Part shown: one piece after another, positions 18,618 through 28,992 of the stretch | Layout: every line of letters begins with the position of its first letter | Numbering within the stretch: the first letter of the stretch is position 1 | Assembly: GCF_004843725.1 (NCBI RefSeq) | Contig: NZ_CP039451.1 | Coordinates: 1,486,501-1,550,500 of the forward strand | From: Psychroserpens sp. NJDZ02 | Lineage (GTDB): Bacteria; Bacteroidota; Bacteroidia; Flavobacteriales; Flavobacteriaceae | Length of the DNA stretch: 64,000 nucleotides | Direction of reading: 5' to 3' | Notes under the pieces: model-generated | Database searches by the model: none | The model's input: only the letters and a program-made list of their open reading frames with translations | Told to the model about the DNA's origin: nothing | Translations under genes and position numbers: made by a program

Positions 18618-19319
18618 TTATTCTTTAGTACGAACCGTTCTTTGTTCGATTCTCTTCTCATATTTCTCACCTTGAAAAATACGTTGCACAAATATCCCTG
18701 GAATATGAATTTGATTTGGATCCAATTCGCCAACAGGCACTAAATGTTCCACCTCAGCAACTGTTATTTTAGCTGCTCCAGCCATACAAGGATTAAAATT
18801 CCGTGCCGTTCCTTTAAAAATTAAATTACCAGCAACATCACCTTTCCAAGCTTTTACAAAAGCAAAATCAGCTTTAAACGCATGCTCTAAAACATACATT
18901 TTACCATCAAACTCTCTAGTTTCCTTTCCTTCTGCTACTTCTGTCCCATAACCTGCTGGTGTGAAAATTGCAGGAAAACCTGCTTGAGCTGCACGACAAC
19001 GTTCAGCCAAAGTCCCTTGCGGAATTAACTCCACATCCAACTCTCCAGACAACATCTGTCTTTCAAACTCATCATTTTCTCCAACGTAAGACGACACCAT
19101 TTTTTTTATTTGCTTTTTCTGTAGCAATAAACCTAAACCAAAATCGTCTACTCCCGCATTATTTGAGATACAAGTCACACCTTTAACATTGCGTTTAACT
19201 AACTCTGCAATTGCGTTTTCAGGGATACCACTTAGCCCGAAACCACCTAACATAAAGGTCATATTATCTGTAACACCTTCTAGTGCTTCTGAAACCGAAT
19301 TAACTGTTTTTAGAATCAT
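18618..19319 (-). CDS. scoA: 3-oxoacid CoA-transferase, subunit A
   Basis: 233 residues from ATG 19319 ([16 protein letters not shown]). Family I subunit A features: the glycine-rich [16 protein letters not shown] near the N-terminus and [25 protein letters not shown] mid-protein. I reject the 16-residue-longer ORF because it would run through the PBP1A terminator at 19357-19388. First gene of the scoA-scoB pair. Confidence 0.88.
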   Translation of the reverse strand: MILKTVNSVSEALEGVTDNMTFMLGGFGLSGIPENAIAELVKRNVKGVTCISNNAGVDDFGLGLLLQKKQIKKMVSSYVGENDEFERQMLSGELDVELIPQGTLAERCRAAQAGFPAIFTPAGYGTEVAEGKETREFDGKMYVLEHAFKADFAFVKAWKGDVAGNLIFKGTARNFNPCMAGAAKITVAEVEHLVPVGELDPNQIHIPGIFVQRIFQGEKYEKRIEQRTVRTKE

Positions 19320-19356
19320 TATTTTTCGAATTTTTTGTGGTTTAAATTTAAGAAAT

Positions 19357-19388
19357 AAAAAAGCCATTCTTTACAGAATGGCTTTTTT
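19357..19388 (-). terminator. Terminator of the ricT-gldH-PBP1A operon
   Basis: Perfect 14-base stem AAAAAAGCCATTCT / AGAATGGCTTTTTT with a 4-base loop, just past the PBP1A stop. Placed between PBP1A and scoA, it also fixes the scoA start. Confidence 0.9.
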
Positions 19389-19409
19389 ATTTTTTAATAC
19401 AAATTAGAA

Positions 19410-21773
19410 TTACATTTCTAGCTCATCTGGAACATCCTCGTCAGGTAAACCTGAATCCTGAGTACCTCCTTGATCTGCTTCATAACCTGTACAATCCACA
19501 GTAATTGATAAATTAGAAGGCTTTGAAAAACTAGATTTAGAAACATCTAATGTTTCATCCTCATAACAACTCTTCATATACATCCCCCAAATTGGCAAGG
19601 CCATAGCAGCTCCTTGACCATAAGTTATACTTCTAAAATGCGTTGCTCTATCTTCTGCTCCTACCCACACTCCTGTTACTAAATTAGGTACCATCCCCAT
19701 AAACCAACCATCAGACTGGTTTTGTGTCGTTCCTGTTTTACCTGCTATTGGATTTGTAAATTCATAAGGATAACCAGTAATAATTTCTTGATAATCTTTT
19801 CTGTATTTATCACGTCCTTTACCTCTTAATCGTCCACCAGAACCGGATTGCGTAACACCCTCCATTAATTTAACTGTAACATAAGCAGTTTCTGCACTTA
19901 ACACATCTCTTGTTTCTGGTACAAATTGATATAAAACAGTATCATTCTTATCCACAATAGTTGTTACCATTACAGGTTTAGTATAAACGCCTTGATTTGC
20001 AAATCCCGAATATGCGCCTACCATTTCGTAAACACTAATATCTGGTGTTCCTAAAGCAATAGACGGTACTAATGGTATATCCGATGTTACCCCTAAGTTT
20101 TTAGCTAACTCTGCCACTGGTTGCGGACCAACTTTATCCATTAACCTTGCCGTAATAGTATTTATAGAATTTGCTAAAGCATATTTTAAAGTAACTTCTC
20201 CATTATAATTACTATCATCATTTTTAGGTGTCCAAGCTTTTGCATTACCAAATTTATTAGCCTCAATAGTTAAAGGTGCTAATGGTAATTTATCACATGG
20301 CGACATGTGTAATTGATTTACTGCTGTAGCATAAACAAAAGGCTTAAAAGTAGACCCAACTTGACGTTTACCTTGTTTTACGTGATCATATTGGAAGTGT
20401 CTATAGTTCATACCTCCAACCCATGCCTTAACATGTCCTGTTTGCGGATCCATACTCATCATTCCTGGATGAAGGAAAGACTTATAGTAACGCATAGAAT
20501 CTATAGGCTTCATAATAGTATCCACTTCGCTAGGACTTCCATCCTTTTTCCATTTAAAAATGGTCATTGTAGTGGGCTTTAAAAAAGAGGCTCTAATTTC
20601 CTTTTCGCTTTTACCTGCTTTCTTTAAAATCCTCCAACGTTCACCACGCTTCATGGCATTATTAAGCAAATTATCTACTTGAGAAGCACTTAAATCCCTA
20701 AATGGCGCCGTTTTATTACGTTCAGGTGTATTTTGTTTAAAGAACTCAGCTTGTAACCTTGGCATATGTCTAGCAACTGCCAACTCTGCATACTTTTGCA
20801 TACGCGAATCAATAGTTGTATAGATTTTTAAACCATCATTGTTAAGATTATACTTAGTTCCATCTGGTTTTCTATTTTTTGGATCATCAGTCCATTTCTT
20901 CATAAAATCCCTCAAATATTCTCTGAAATAAGTCGCTGTCCCAGAACTATGACTATCCGGGTTATAATGAATGCCTAAGTCTGTTTTTTGAAGTGAGTCT
21001 TTCTCTTTTTGAGTAATATATTCATATTTAGCCATTTGTGATAACACCACATTTCGTCTTTGCTTAGTTCTAACAGCTCTCTTGCCATCATCCTTAAGTG
21101 GATTGTATAGCGACGGATTAACAAGCATTCCAACAATCATTGCAGATTCTTTTAAGCTAAGTTCCCTAGGCTCCTTTCCTCCAAAGTATATTCTTGCTGC
21201 CGAGCGTATTCCATCTGCATTATTATCAAAATCTACAATATTAAGATATTGCGCTACAATCTCTTCTTTAGTATATTGACGCTCTAAACGAATAGCAATA
21301 ATCCATTCTTTAAACTTCTGCAACACCCTTTTTATTTTGTTACTAGAGGCTCTTTTTGTAAACAACTGTTTTGCCAACTGTTGTGTAATTGTACTCGCCC
21401 CACCACTTCCTGGCTTTAAAACGGCTCTTAACGTACCACGTCCGTCAATACCAGAATGTTCCATATAACGTACGTCTTCTGTAGCTATCAACGCATGTAC
21501 TAGATGTTCTGGCAATTCGTCGTAACTAACAGGAGTCCTGTTATCTCTAAAATAAAATTTACCTAATGTTTTACCATCCGAAGAAATAACTTCTGTCGCT
21601 AAATTTGTTTTAGGGTTTTCCAATTGCGTGTGATCAGGCATCTCTCCTAAAGCACCCCAAGATGCTAAAAGAAATAATAATACTACTGAAAGTAATCCTC
21701 CTAAAAACAGCACCCAAAACCATCTTATATACTTATCAAACCCTGTTGCTTCTGCTTTTTTTGTTTTTGCCAT
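19410..21773 (-). CDS. Class A penicillin-binding protein 1A (glycosyltransferase/transpeptidase)
   Basis: 787 residues. Bifunctional peptidoglycan polymerase and cross-linker at the inner membrane. N-terminal membrane anchor (WFWVLFLGGLLSVVLLFLLASW); GT51 domain with EDVRYMEHSGIDGRG and GGASTITQQLAKQLFTKR; transpeptidase domain with GSTFKPF (SxxK), ANSINT (SxN) and AGKTGTTQNQSDGWF (KTG). Complete catalytic set in both domains. It lies 15 bases downstream of gldH on the same strand, probably the last gene of a ricT-gldH-PBP1A unit. The C-terminal tail is acidic (DEDVPDELEM). Confidence 0.95.
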   Translation of the reverse strand: MAKTKKAEATGFDKYIRWFWVLFLGGLLSVVLLFLLASWGALGEMPDHTQLENPKTNLATEVISSDGKTLGKFYFRDNRTPVSYDELPEHLVHALIATEDVRYMEHSGIDGRGTLRAVLKPGSGGASTITQQLAKQLFTKRASSNKIKRVLQKFKEWIIAIRLERQYTKEEIVAQYLNIVDFDNNADGIRSAARIYFGGKEPRELSLKESAMIVGMLVNPSLYNPLKDDGKRAVRTKQRRNVVLSQMAKYEYITQKEKDSLQKTDLGIHYNPDSHSSGTATYFREYLRDFMKKWTDDPKNRKPDGTKYNLNNDGLKIYTTIDSRMQKYAELAVARHMPRLQAEFFKQNTPERNKTAPFRDLSASQVDNLLNNAMKRGERWRILKKAGKSEKEIRASFLKPTTMTIFKWKKDGSPSEVDTIMKPIDSMRYYKSFLHPGMMSMDPQTGHVKAWVGGMNYRHFQYDHVKQGKRQVGSTFKPFVYATAVNQLHMSPCDKLPLAPLTIEANKFGNAKAWTPKNDDSNYNGEVTLKYALANSINTITARLMDKVGPQPVAELAKNLGVTSDIPLVPSIALGTPDISVYEMVGAYSGFANQGVYTKPVMVTTIVDKNDTVLYQFVPETRDVLSAETAYVTVKLMEGVTQSGSGGRLRGKGRDKYRKDYQEIITGYPYEFTNPIAGKTGTTQNQSDGWFMGMVPNLVTGVWVGAEDRATHFRSITYGQGAAMALPIWGMYMKSCYEDETLDVSKSSFSKPSNLSITVDCTGYEADQGGTQDSGLPDEDVPDELEM

Positions 21774-21788
21774 ATCTATCTGACTAAT

Positions 21789-22271
21789 TTATTCTGATTT
21801 TTCAATTCTAAATCCTACATCGGTAAGACCTTCTAAATTCACAACACCATTAACTTCCCCACTACTGCGCATTGCGTGCTGTATTTTGACGTTATAGGTC
21901 CCGCTTTCGTTAAAAATAACACCTTCTTTATACCACAATTTATTATCCTTAACAGCTGATAATCCTTCTCCTAACCATGCCCCATTTCTTTCAGTCATTT
22001 TATACTCTAATGTATCTGTTAGTCTTTTCCCATGAGGAAAATTCATTTCGACAATTAAGTATAAATTACTGTATTTATAAGCATTAGTATTTCTAACATT
22101 AATAAACAAATTATAAGGATTTATTGAATCTGGCGCATTAACCTTAAATTGAACGACATCCTCTTTATTCCATGCAGTAGAGACACTTTTATACTCATCA
22201 AAAACAGCTTTCTGATCGCAAGAAGTGACTAGAACCAATAGTAATATAAACGCTATTTTACTTACTCTCAT
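21789..22271 (-). CDS. gldH: Gliding motility lipoprotein GldH
   Basis: 160 residues from ATG 22271 (MRVSKIAFILLLVLVTSCDQK). The lipobox VTSC gives a lipoprotein signal peptide. The body matches GldH (FNVRNTNAYKYSNLYL-like segment, LTDTLEYKMTERNGAWLGEG, GTYNVKIQHAMR). GldH is one of the lipoproteins needed for gliding motility and chitin use in Flavobacterium. Its start overlaps the 3' end of ricT by 14 bases, so translation is probably coupled. The longer ORF upstream is a frame-shadow inside ricT. Confidence 0.88.
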   Translation of the reverse strand: MRVSKIAFILLLVLVTSCDQKAVFDEYKSVSTAWNKEDVVQFKVNAPDSINPYNLFINVRNTNAYKYSNLYLIVEMNFPHGKRLTDTLEYKMTERNGAWLGEGLSAVKDNKLWYKEGVIFNESGTYNVKIQHAMRSSGEVNGVVNLEGLTDVGFRIEKSE

Positions 22272-23538
22272 TAGGTTTATTATTATTGTTCTCTGGCTTT
22301 CTTTTGTTTGGCTTACGTTTTGGTCTAGGCTTTGGTTTTGAGCTATTTGACGAACTCTTTGTGTTATTATTATTATTATTAGCCTCAACATTATTTTGAA
22401 CTGGCTTTTTATTTCTAGCCCTACTGTTTTTACGTTTTTTATTACCTTTTGGACTATCAAAACGCGTTAAACTATCCTGACCAACAACGTTTTCGAACTC
22501 TGTTTTAGTATCAACCTCAATATCTGCAGCATATTCTTCAAGACTAGCTACTTTTTCCCTCTTTTTATTAATTGCAATAATTTCGCTAGCTTGATCTGTA
22601 GTAATTAGGTGCCAATTCATCCATTCACCTTCATAAGCATACCACATATGCCCTTTAAAAATATCGGTCTTTTGACAAACAGCAGTTCCTTTTTCAGTGT
22701 ACAATTTAGTATCTGCTTTAGGAAAAGCTTTTAAAGCATCTAAATAAGAATCCAACTCATAATTTAAACAACATTTAAGCTTACCACATTGTCCTGCTAA
22801 TTTTTGAGGATTTAGCGATAACTGCTGATAACGTGCTGCACTGGTACTTACAGATCTAAAATCTGTTAACCATGTCGAGCAACACAGTTCTCGACCACAT
22901 GAGCCAATACCTCCAAGTCTAGATGCTTCCTGACGAAAACCGACTTGTTTCATTTCTATCCTAATTCTAAACTCTCTCGCATATATTTTAATTAACTCTC
23001 TAAAGTCAACGCGCTCTTCTGCGGTGTAATAAAACGTTGCTTTACTACTATCGCCTTGAAACTCGATATCCGAGATTTTCATATGAAGTTTTAAATCTAT
23101 AGCAAATTGACGCGCCTTAACCTTCATCGGTTCCTCCTTATCACGAGCTTCACTCCAGATATCTATATCTTTCTGAGAAGCCTTACGATAGATTTTTAAA
23201 ATATCATTTTTAATATCAATTCTTTTACGTTTTATCTGAACGCGTACTAATTCTCCCGTAAGAGTAACCATACCAATATCATGACCTGATTGTGCCTGAG
23301 TAGCTACAATATCTCCGATACTTAATGTTAAATTCTCTGCATTATGGTAATAATGTTTACGTCCATTTTTAAAACGAACCTCAACCCAATCAAATGGTTT
23401 TTCGCCATTTGGAACAGACATATTTGCTAACCAATCAAAAACGGTTAATTTATTACAACTATCTGTACCACATGTTCCATTATTCTTACAACCTTTTGGT
23501 TGTCCGTCTTTTCCTGTAGCGCAACTTTGACAAGCCAT
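22258..23538 (-). CDS. ricT: PSP1/RicT-family protein
   Basis: 426 residues. Contains the PSP1 C-terminal domain with the conserved RLGGIGSCGRELCCSTWL and QCGKLKCCLNYE cysteine motifs. In Bacillus, RicT (YaaT) works in an Fe-S complex that helps RNA processing by RNase Y; the role in Bacteroidota is less clear. Odd points: a Cys-rich N-terminus with six Cys in the first 30 residues (CQSC, CKNNGTC, DSCN), and a low-complexity tail of Asn and Lys/Pro/Arg (PKPRPKRKPNKRKP) coded partly by AAT repeats, which overlaps the gldH start. The basic tail may bind RNA. Confidence 0.85.
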   Translation of the reverse strand: MACQSCATGKDGQPKGCKNNGTCGTDSCNKLTVFDWLANMSVPNGEKPFDWVEVRFKNGRKHYYHNAENLTLSIGDIVATQAQSGHDIGMVTLTGELVRVQIKRKRIDIKNDILKIYRKASQKDIDIWSEARDKEEPMKVKARQFAIDLKLHMKISDIEFQGDSSKATFYYTAEERVDFRELIKIYAREFRIRIEMKQVGFRQEASRLGGIGSCGRELCCSTWLTDFRSVSTSAARYQQLSLNPQKLAGQCGKLKCCLNYELDSYLDALKAFPKADTKLYTEKGTAVCQKTDIFKGHMWYAYEGEWMNWHLITTDQASEIIAINKKREKVASLEEYAADIEVDTKTEFENVVGQDSLTRFDSPKGNKKRKNSRARNKKPVQNNVEANNNNNNTKSSSNSSKPKPRPKRKPNKRKPENNNNKPNESK

Positions 23539-23673
23539 ACTATTTATGTGTATATATTGAATCTTAAGGTTTTACCCTAAAGATGAAGATTAATAATTAG
23601 TTGTTTCCGCGTAAGCGAACATCAACCCTTGTTAAACCGTAAAGATAAGATTATTTGGCTGACTTTAAAACAT

Positions 23674-23708
23674 AAAAAAACCGCGATAAAAATTATCACG
23701 GTTTTTTT
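23674..23708. terminator. Intrinsic terminator downstream of trhO
   Basis: Stem AAAAAAACCGcGATAA / TTATCaCGGTTTTTTT with one mismatch, between the trhO stop and the ricT start. It ends the trhO transcript. Confidence 0.85.
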
Positions 23709-23726
23709 ATGTTTTAAAGATTAAAT

Positions 23727-24791
23727 CTATTTTTTAAGTACTTCAAAAATATTACGTAAATCTTTTTTAAAAGGTAAGTGATCTGCACGTCCTTTTTTAA
23801 AAATATCGTTACTATTACCTTGCCCTTTTCTTAATTCTTTTTGCTCTTCAAAAGGCAATGCATGTATCTCATTACAAGTAGTAGAACAGCAATTATTCAT
23901 TTCTGCTTTACAATCTTCACATTGGATAAATAACAAATGACAGGCATCATTAGCACAGTTTACATGCGTATCACAAGACGTACCACATTGGTGACATTTT
24001 GCGATAACATCGTCTGTAATTTTTTCTGAACGACGCTCGTCAAACACAAAATTTTTCCCAATAAACTTATTATCAATACCTTCTTCGTTTACTTGTCTGG
24101 TATATTCTATAATACCACCTTCTAATTGATATACATTTTCAAATCCTTTATGCTTATAATACGCACTTGCTTTTTCACAACGTATTCCTCCTGTACAATA
24201 CATTAACAGGTTTTTTTCTTCTTTATGCTCCCTTAAATCAGCTTCAATAATATCTAAAGATTCCCTAAAAGTATCTACATCTGGTGTTACGGCGCCATCA
24301 AAATGACCTATTTCACTTTCATAATGATTACGCATATCCACACATACAGTATTTGGATTTGATAACATGTCATTAAAATCTTTTGCAGACAAATGCACCC
24401 CTTTATTGGTGACATCAAACGTATCATCGTTTAGCCCGTCTGCTACTATTTTGTCACGGACTTTAACTTTCAGCTTTAAAAAAGACATATTATCTTGCTC
24501 TACAGCAATGTTAAGCCTGACATCTTTTAAAAAATCAATACTATCTAAATGAATTTTAAAAGCTTCAAAATTATCCGCAGGTAATGACAGTTGGGCATTA
24601 ATCCCTTCTGTAGCAATGTAAATACGCCCTAAAACGTCTAGACTATCCCATTTGATAAATAATTGATCTCTTAATTCTTGTGGATTGCTAATGCGAGCAT
24701 ACTGATAAAAAGATAACGTCAAGCGATCTTTTCCAGCTTTTTCAATAAGTTCTGCTCTTTCAATAGCGCTTAATTTGTTGTACAGTTGCAT
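23727..24791 (-). CDS. trhO: tRNA uridine(34) hydroxylase (rhodanese family, YceA type)
   Basis: 354 residues. An N-terminal acylphosphatase-like region, then a rhodanese domain with active-site loop MYCTGGIRCEKASAYY, then a Cys-rich C-terminal region with CHQCGTSCDTHVNC, CEDC and CCSTTC that probably binds metal. Matches TrhO, which uses oxygen to form 5-hydroxyuridine at the wobble base of tRNA. It has a full-consensus promoter of its own and a terminator, so it is a single-gene unit. Confidence 0.9.
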   Translation of the reverse strand: MQLYNKLSAIERAELIEKAGKDRLTLSFYQYARISNPQELRDQLFIKWDSLDVLGRIYIATEGINAQLSLPADNFEAFKIHLDSIDFLKDVRLNIAVEQDNMSFLKLKVKVRDKIVADGLNDDTFDVTNKGVHLSAKDFNDMLSNPNTVCVDMRNHYESEIGHFDGAVTPDVDTFRESLDIIEADLREHKEEKNLLMYCTGGIRCEKASAYYKHKGFENVYQLEGGIIEYTRQVNEEGIDNKFIGKNFVFDERRSEKITDDVIAKCHQCGTSCDTHVNCANDACHLLFIQCEDCKAEMNNCCSTTCNEIHALPFEEQKELRKGQGNSNDIFKKGRADHLPFKKDLRNIFEVLKK

Positions 24792-24830
24792 GCTATACTT
24801 GGTTTTAAGTGTTAATAAAAAGTTTTTTTA

Positions 24831-24860
24831 CAAAGGTATTATATAAAATGAATTAACCAA
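24831..24860 (-). promoter_or_regulatory. trhO promoter (-33 and -7)
   Basis: On the minus strand: TTG at 24860-24858, a 19-base spacer, then TACCTTTG at 24838-24831, 39 bases before the trhO ATG. Both elements match the Bacteroidota consensus. Confidence 0.7.
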
Positions 24861-24875
24861 TTTACAACCAAAAAA

Positions 24876-24906
24876 AAAAGTCCCTTGCGCTTTGCAAAGG
24901 ACTTTT
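24876..24906 (-). terminator. Minus-strand terminator of the small unit upstream of trhO
   Basis: Stem AAAAGTCCcTTGC / GCAAaGGACTTTT with one mismatch and a 5-base loop. On the minus strand it is followed by a long run of T; on the plus strand only four T follow. It therefore terminates a transcript coming from 24910-25200 on the minus strand, upstream of and separate from trhO. Confidence 0.8.
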
Positions 24907-24960
24907 AATAGACTAACCCGTTAATATTACTTAACTGAATTTATTAAATAACATTCCGAG

Positions 24961-25053
24961 CTAACCTCCATCGGCTTTACAGTTACTATTAAGTAAAATA
25001 ACAACTGAAACGCCTAATGCTTTACTGCGCACTAACTTTTTTAAATATTTCAT
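24961..25053 (-). CDS. Candidate small ORF, 30 residues
   Basis: ATG at 25053 to TAG at 24961. The peptide begins MKYLKKLVRSK (basic), continues as a hydrophobic ALGVSVVILL, and ends NSNCKADGG. It is followed by its own terminator 55 bases downstream. I do not recognise a family. The basic start plus hydrophobic core plus single Cys looks like a tiny membrane peptide or a minimal lipoprotein-like signal, but the residues before Cys (NSN) do not fit a normal lipobox. It sits in the 443-base gap between the divergent trhO and recA genes. The same transcript could instead act as a non-coding RNA. No consensus -7 element was found just upstream. Confidence 0.4.
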   Translation of the reverse strand: MKYLKKLVRSKALGVSVVILLNSNCKADGG

Positions 25054-25234
25054 ATCCTCAAAAATTTAAAGGATTAACATTTTAAAAAGCGGATTAAATT
25101 TTCTTTTTCATAGCATATCTTTTCCACTTCAATAAGTAGATGCAAAAACTTTAAAAAGGTTGCGTGAGAAAATTAAAATTCTTTAAAAAAGTAGTATTTT
25201 AGCATAGAAAAATTTTTTTAATAAAACTTGACGT

Positions 25235-26239
25235 ATGAGTAAAGAGAAAGAAGCAAAGCTAAAAGCATTACAATTAACCTTAGACAAATTAGACAAAGCC
25301 TACGGAAAAGGTACGGTAATGAAAATGAGTGATGCTGCTGTTGTTGATGTAGAGGCTATCCCATCGGGATCTTTAGGTTTGGATATTGCATTAGGAGTTG
25401 GTGGTTACCCAAGAGGTAGAGTTATAGAAATATATGGCCCAGAATCTTCTGGAAAAACAACATTAACGCTTCATGCTATTGCAGAAGCACAAAAAGCAGG
25501 AGGTATTGCTGCATTTATTGATGCAGAACATGCTTTTGATAGATTTTACGCAGAAAAATTAGGAGTAGATATTGACAACCTTATTATCTCTCAGCCAGAT
25601 AATGGAGAGCAAGCTTTAGAAATTGCTGATAATTTAATTAGATCAGGAGCTATTGATATTGTTGTAATTGACTCGGTTGCTGCATTAACGCCAAAAGCAG
25701 AAATTGAAGGCGAAATGGGTGACTCTAAAATGGGACTACATGCCCGTTTAATGTCACAAGCCCTTAGAAAATTAACTGCATCTATTAGTAAAACTAATTG
25801 TACAGTAATATTTATTAACCAGTTACGTGAAAAAATTGGTGTTATGTTTGGTAACCCAGAAACAACAACCGGTGGTAACGCATTAAAATTTTACGCTTCT
25901 GTAAGATTAGACATCAGACGATCTACACAAATAAAAGATAGTAATGGTGGTGTATTAGGAAATAAAACCAGAGTTAAAGTAGTAAAAAATAAAGTTGCGC
26001 CACCTTTTAGAATGGCAGAATTCGACATCATGTATGGAGAAGGAGTTAGTAAAGTTGGAGAAATTTTAGATGTTGCTGTAGAAAAAGAAATCATCAAAAA
26101 AAGTGGTTCATGGTTTAGTTATGGTGACACCAAACTAGGACAAGGACGAGATGCCGTTAAGCTGATTATAAAAGACAACCCAGAACTGTTTGACGAGCTG
26201 GAACAAAAAATAAAAATCGCTATTAAAGAAAGTGTTTAA
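25235..26239 (+). CDS. recA: Recombinase RecA
   Basis: 334 residues. Walker [10 protein letters not shown] at residues 68-76, the FIDAEHAFD segment, [22 protein letters not shown] (loop L2 region) and the C-terminal domain are intact. Forms filaments on single-stranded DNA for strand exchange and triggers LexA-type autocleavage where present. No inserted intein. I see no clear LexA-type palindrome in the 180 bases upstream. Single-gene unit with a strong terminator. Confidence 0.98.
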   Translation: MSKEKEAKLKALQLTLDKLDKAYGKGTVMKMSDAAVVDVEAIPSGSLGLDIALGVGGYPRGRVIEIYGPESSGKTTLTLHAIAEAQKAGGIAAFIDAEHAFDRFYAEKLGVDIDNLIISQPDNGEQALEIADNLIRSGAIDIVVIDSVAALTPKAEIEGEMGDSKMGLHARLMSQALRKLTASISKTNCTVIFINQLREKIGVMFGNPETTTGGNALKFYASVRLDIRRSTQIKDSNGGVLGNKTRVKVVKNKVAPPFRMAEFDIMYGEGVSKVGEILDVAVEKEIIKKSGSWFSYGDTKLGQGRDAVKLIIKDNPELFDELEQKIKIAIKESV

Positions 26240-26243
26240 AATT

Positions 26244-26270
26244 AAAAATCCCGATTTAATCGGGATTTTT
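26244..26270 (+). terminator. recA terminator
   Basis: Stem AAAAATCCCGAT / ATCGGGATTTTT with a 3-base loop and a T run, 5 bases after the recA stop. Confidence 0.9.
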
Positions 26271-26338
26271 TTGGTTTAAGACGCAACCTTTCTACAATTC
26301 ATGCATCTCTTTAGTAACAAATATTTAGTTCTCTAAAA

Positions 26339-26746
26339 ATGAAAAAGCTTATAACTGCTTTAATAGTATTACTCTTTATGTCTTGTAGCGTGGATGACAA
26401 ACCACAACGACCAAACCTAAATTTGGAAGCCGTACCTATTGAAAGCGTAACTGTGCCAGAATATTTTGAACAAGGACAGACCTATCAAATAGATCTTAAT
26501 TACATTCAACCCACCAATTGCTATGCTTTCTATGACATTTATTATGTCAAAGAAGATAATATTAGAACAATTGCTATAATTAACACTGTTTACGATAGCG
26601 ATACGTGCGAAGCGATTAATTTGGAACAGGAACAATCCTTTAATTTTATTGTAACCAATGAAGAGCCTTATATATTTAAATTCTGGCAAGGAGAAGATGC
26701 TAATGGCGAGAATATTTATTTAACAATGGAAATACCAGTACAGTAA
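26339..26746 (+). CDS. Small lipoprotein of unknown function
   Basis: 135 residues. Lipoprotein signal MKKLITALIVLLFMSCSVDD with lipobox-like FMSC. The mature part is acidic and beta-rich with two further cysteines (TNCYAFYDIYYV and DSDTCEAINL) that could form a disulfide. No family recognised. It lies 28 bases upstream of the ECF sigma factor gene on the same strand and may be co-transcribed with it, which would make it part of the same envelope-signalling locus. Confidence 0.7.
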   Translation: MKKLITALIVLLFMSCSVDDKPQRPNLNLEAVPIESVTVPEYFEQGQTYQIDLNYIQPTNCYAFYDIYYVKEDNIRTIAIINTVYDSDTCEAINLEQEQSFNFIVTNEEPYIFKFWQGEDANGENIYLTMEIPVQ

Positions 26747-26773
26747 AATTTTCAACTAAAACCGTAACTAAAA

Positions 26774-27316
26774 TTGGGTTTAGACCAACTCATACATAAA
26801 TGTAAGTCTAATGATACTAAAGCACAAAGTGAATTATACCAGCTTTTCTCAAGCAAATTATTTTCAGTTAGCTTAAAGTATTCAAGCTCCTATGCAGAAG
26901 CCGAAGATAATTTACAAGATGCATTTATAACCATTTTCAGCAAAATAAAGCAGTATAAAAACAAAGGAAGTTTTGAAGGTTGGCTTAAACGAATAACAAT
27001 AAACACAGCTCTACAACGCTACAGAAGTCAGAAAGTTTTTGAAATAATTAATGAAGATGCCATAGTAGACGAAGAAGTCGATATAGATGAAGATGCAGTA
27101 AGCATTGACTACTTACTACAATACATACAAGAATTACCAGATAGATACCGTTTAGTATTTAACCTATATGTTTTAGATGGATATTCTCATAAAGAAATTG
27201 CGGATCTCCTATCCATAACCACTGGAACCACAAAATCTAACCTTGCAAGAGCTAGACAATTATTAAAAGAAAAAATATTAGCATACAAAACGAGCTTAAA
27301 CTCGCAATCACTATAA
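26774..27316 (+). CDS. ECF-type RNA polymerase sigma factor
   Basis: 180 residues. Region 2 (LKYSSSYAEAEDNLQDAFITIFSKIKQYKNKGSFEGWLKRI) and region 4 helix-turn-helix (LPDRYRLVFNLYVLDGYSHKEIADLL, then GTTKSNLARARQLLKEKI) are typical of extracytoplasmic-function sigma factors. The start is a TTG at 26774: an in-frame stop lies nine bases upstream and there is no ATG before region 2. Its stop touches the ATG of the next gene, so translation is coupled with the predicted anti-sigma protein. Confidence 0.92.
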   Translation: MGLDQLIHKCKSNDTKAQSELYQLFSSKLFSVSLKYSSSYAEAEDNLQDAFITIFSKIKQYKNKGSFEGWLKRITINTALQRYRSQKVFEIINEDAIVDEEVDIDEDAVSIDYLLQYIQELPDRYRLVFNLYVLDGYSHKEIADLLSITTGTTKSNLARARQLLKEKILAYKTSLNSQSL

Positions 27317-28927
<1,611 letters not shown>

Positions 28928-28960
28928 TTTCTGAGTGCCCTTTAGTTAGGGAAATATATT

Positions 28961-28992
28961 GAAAAGCTACTCTGTGCCAAGAGTGGCTTTTC
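28961..28992. terminator. Bidirectional terminator
   Basis: 13-base stem GAAAAGCTACTCT / AGAGTGGCTTTTC with one G-T wobble and a 6-base loop, between the convergent anti-sigma and plsC genes. It touches the plsC stop. Confidence 0.75.

Noticed and set aside
19320..19367. N-terminal extension of scoA
   Set aside because: It runs into the perfect terminator of the PBP1A operon.
22272..22460. 63-residue extension of GldH
   Set aside because: It lies inside ricT in another frame; the GldH lipoprotein signal starts at 22271.
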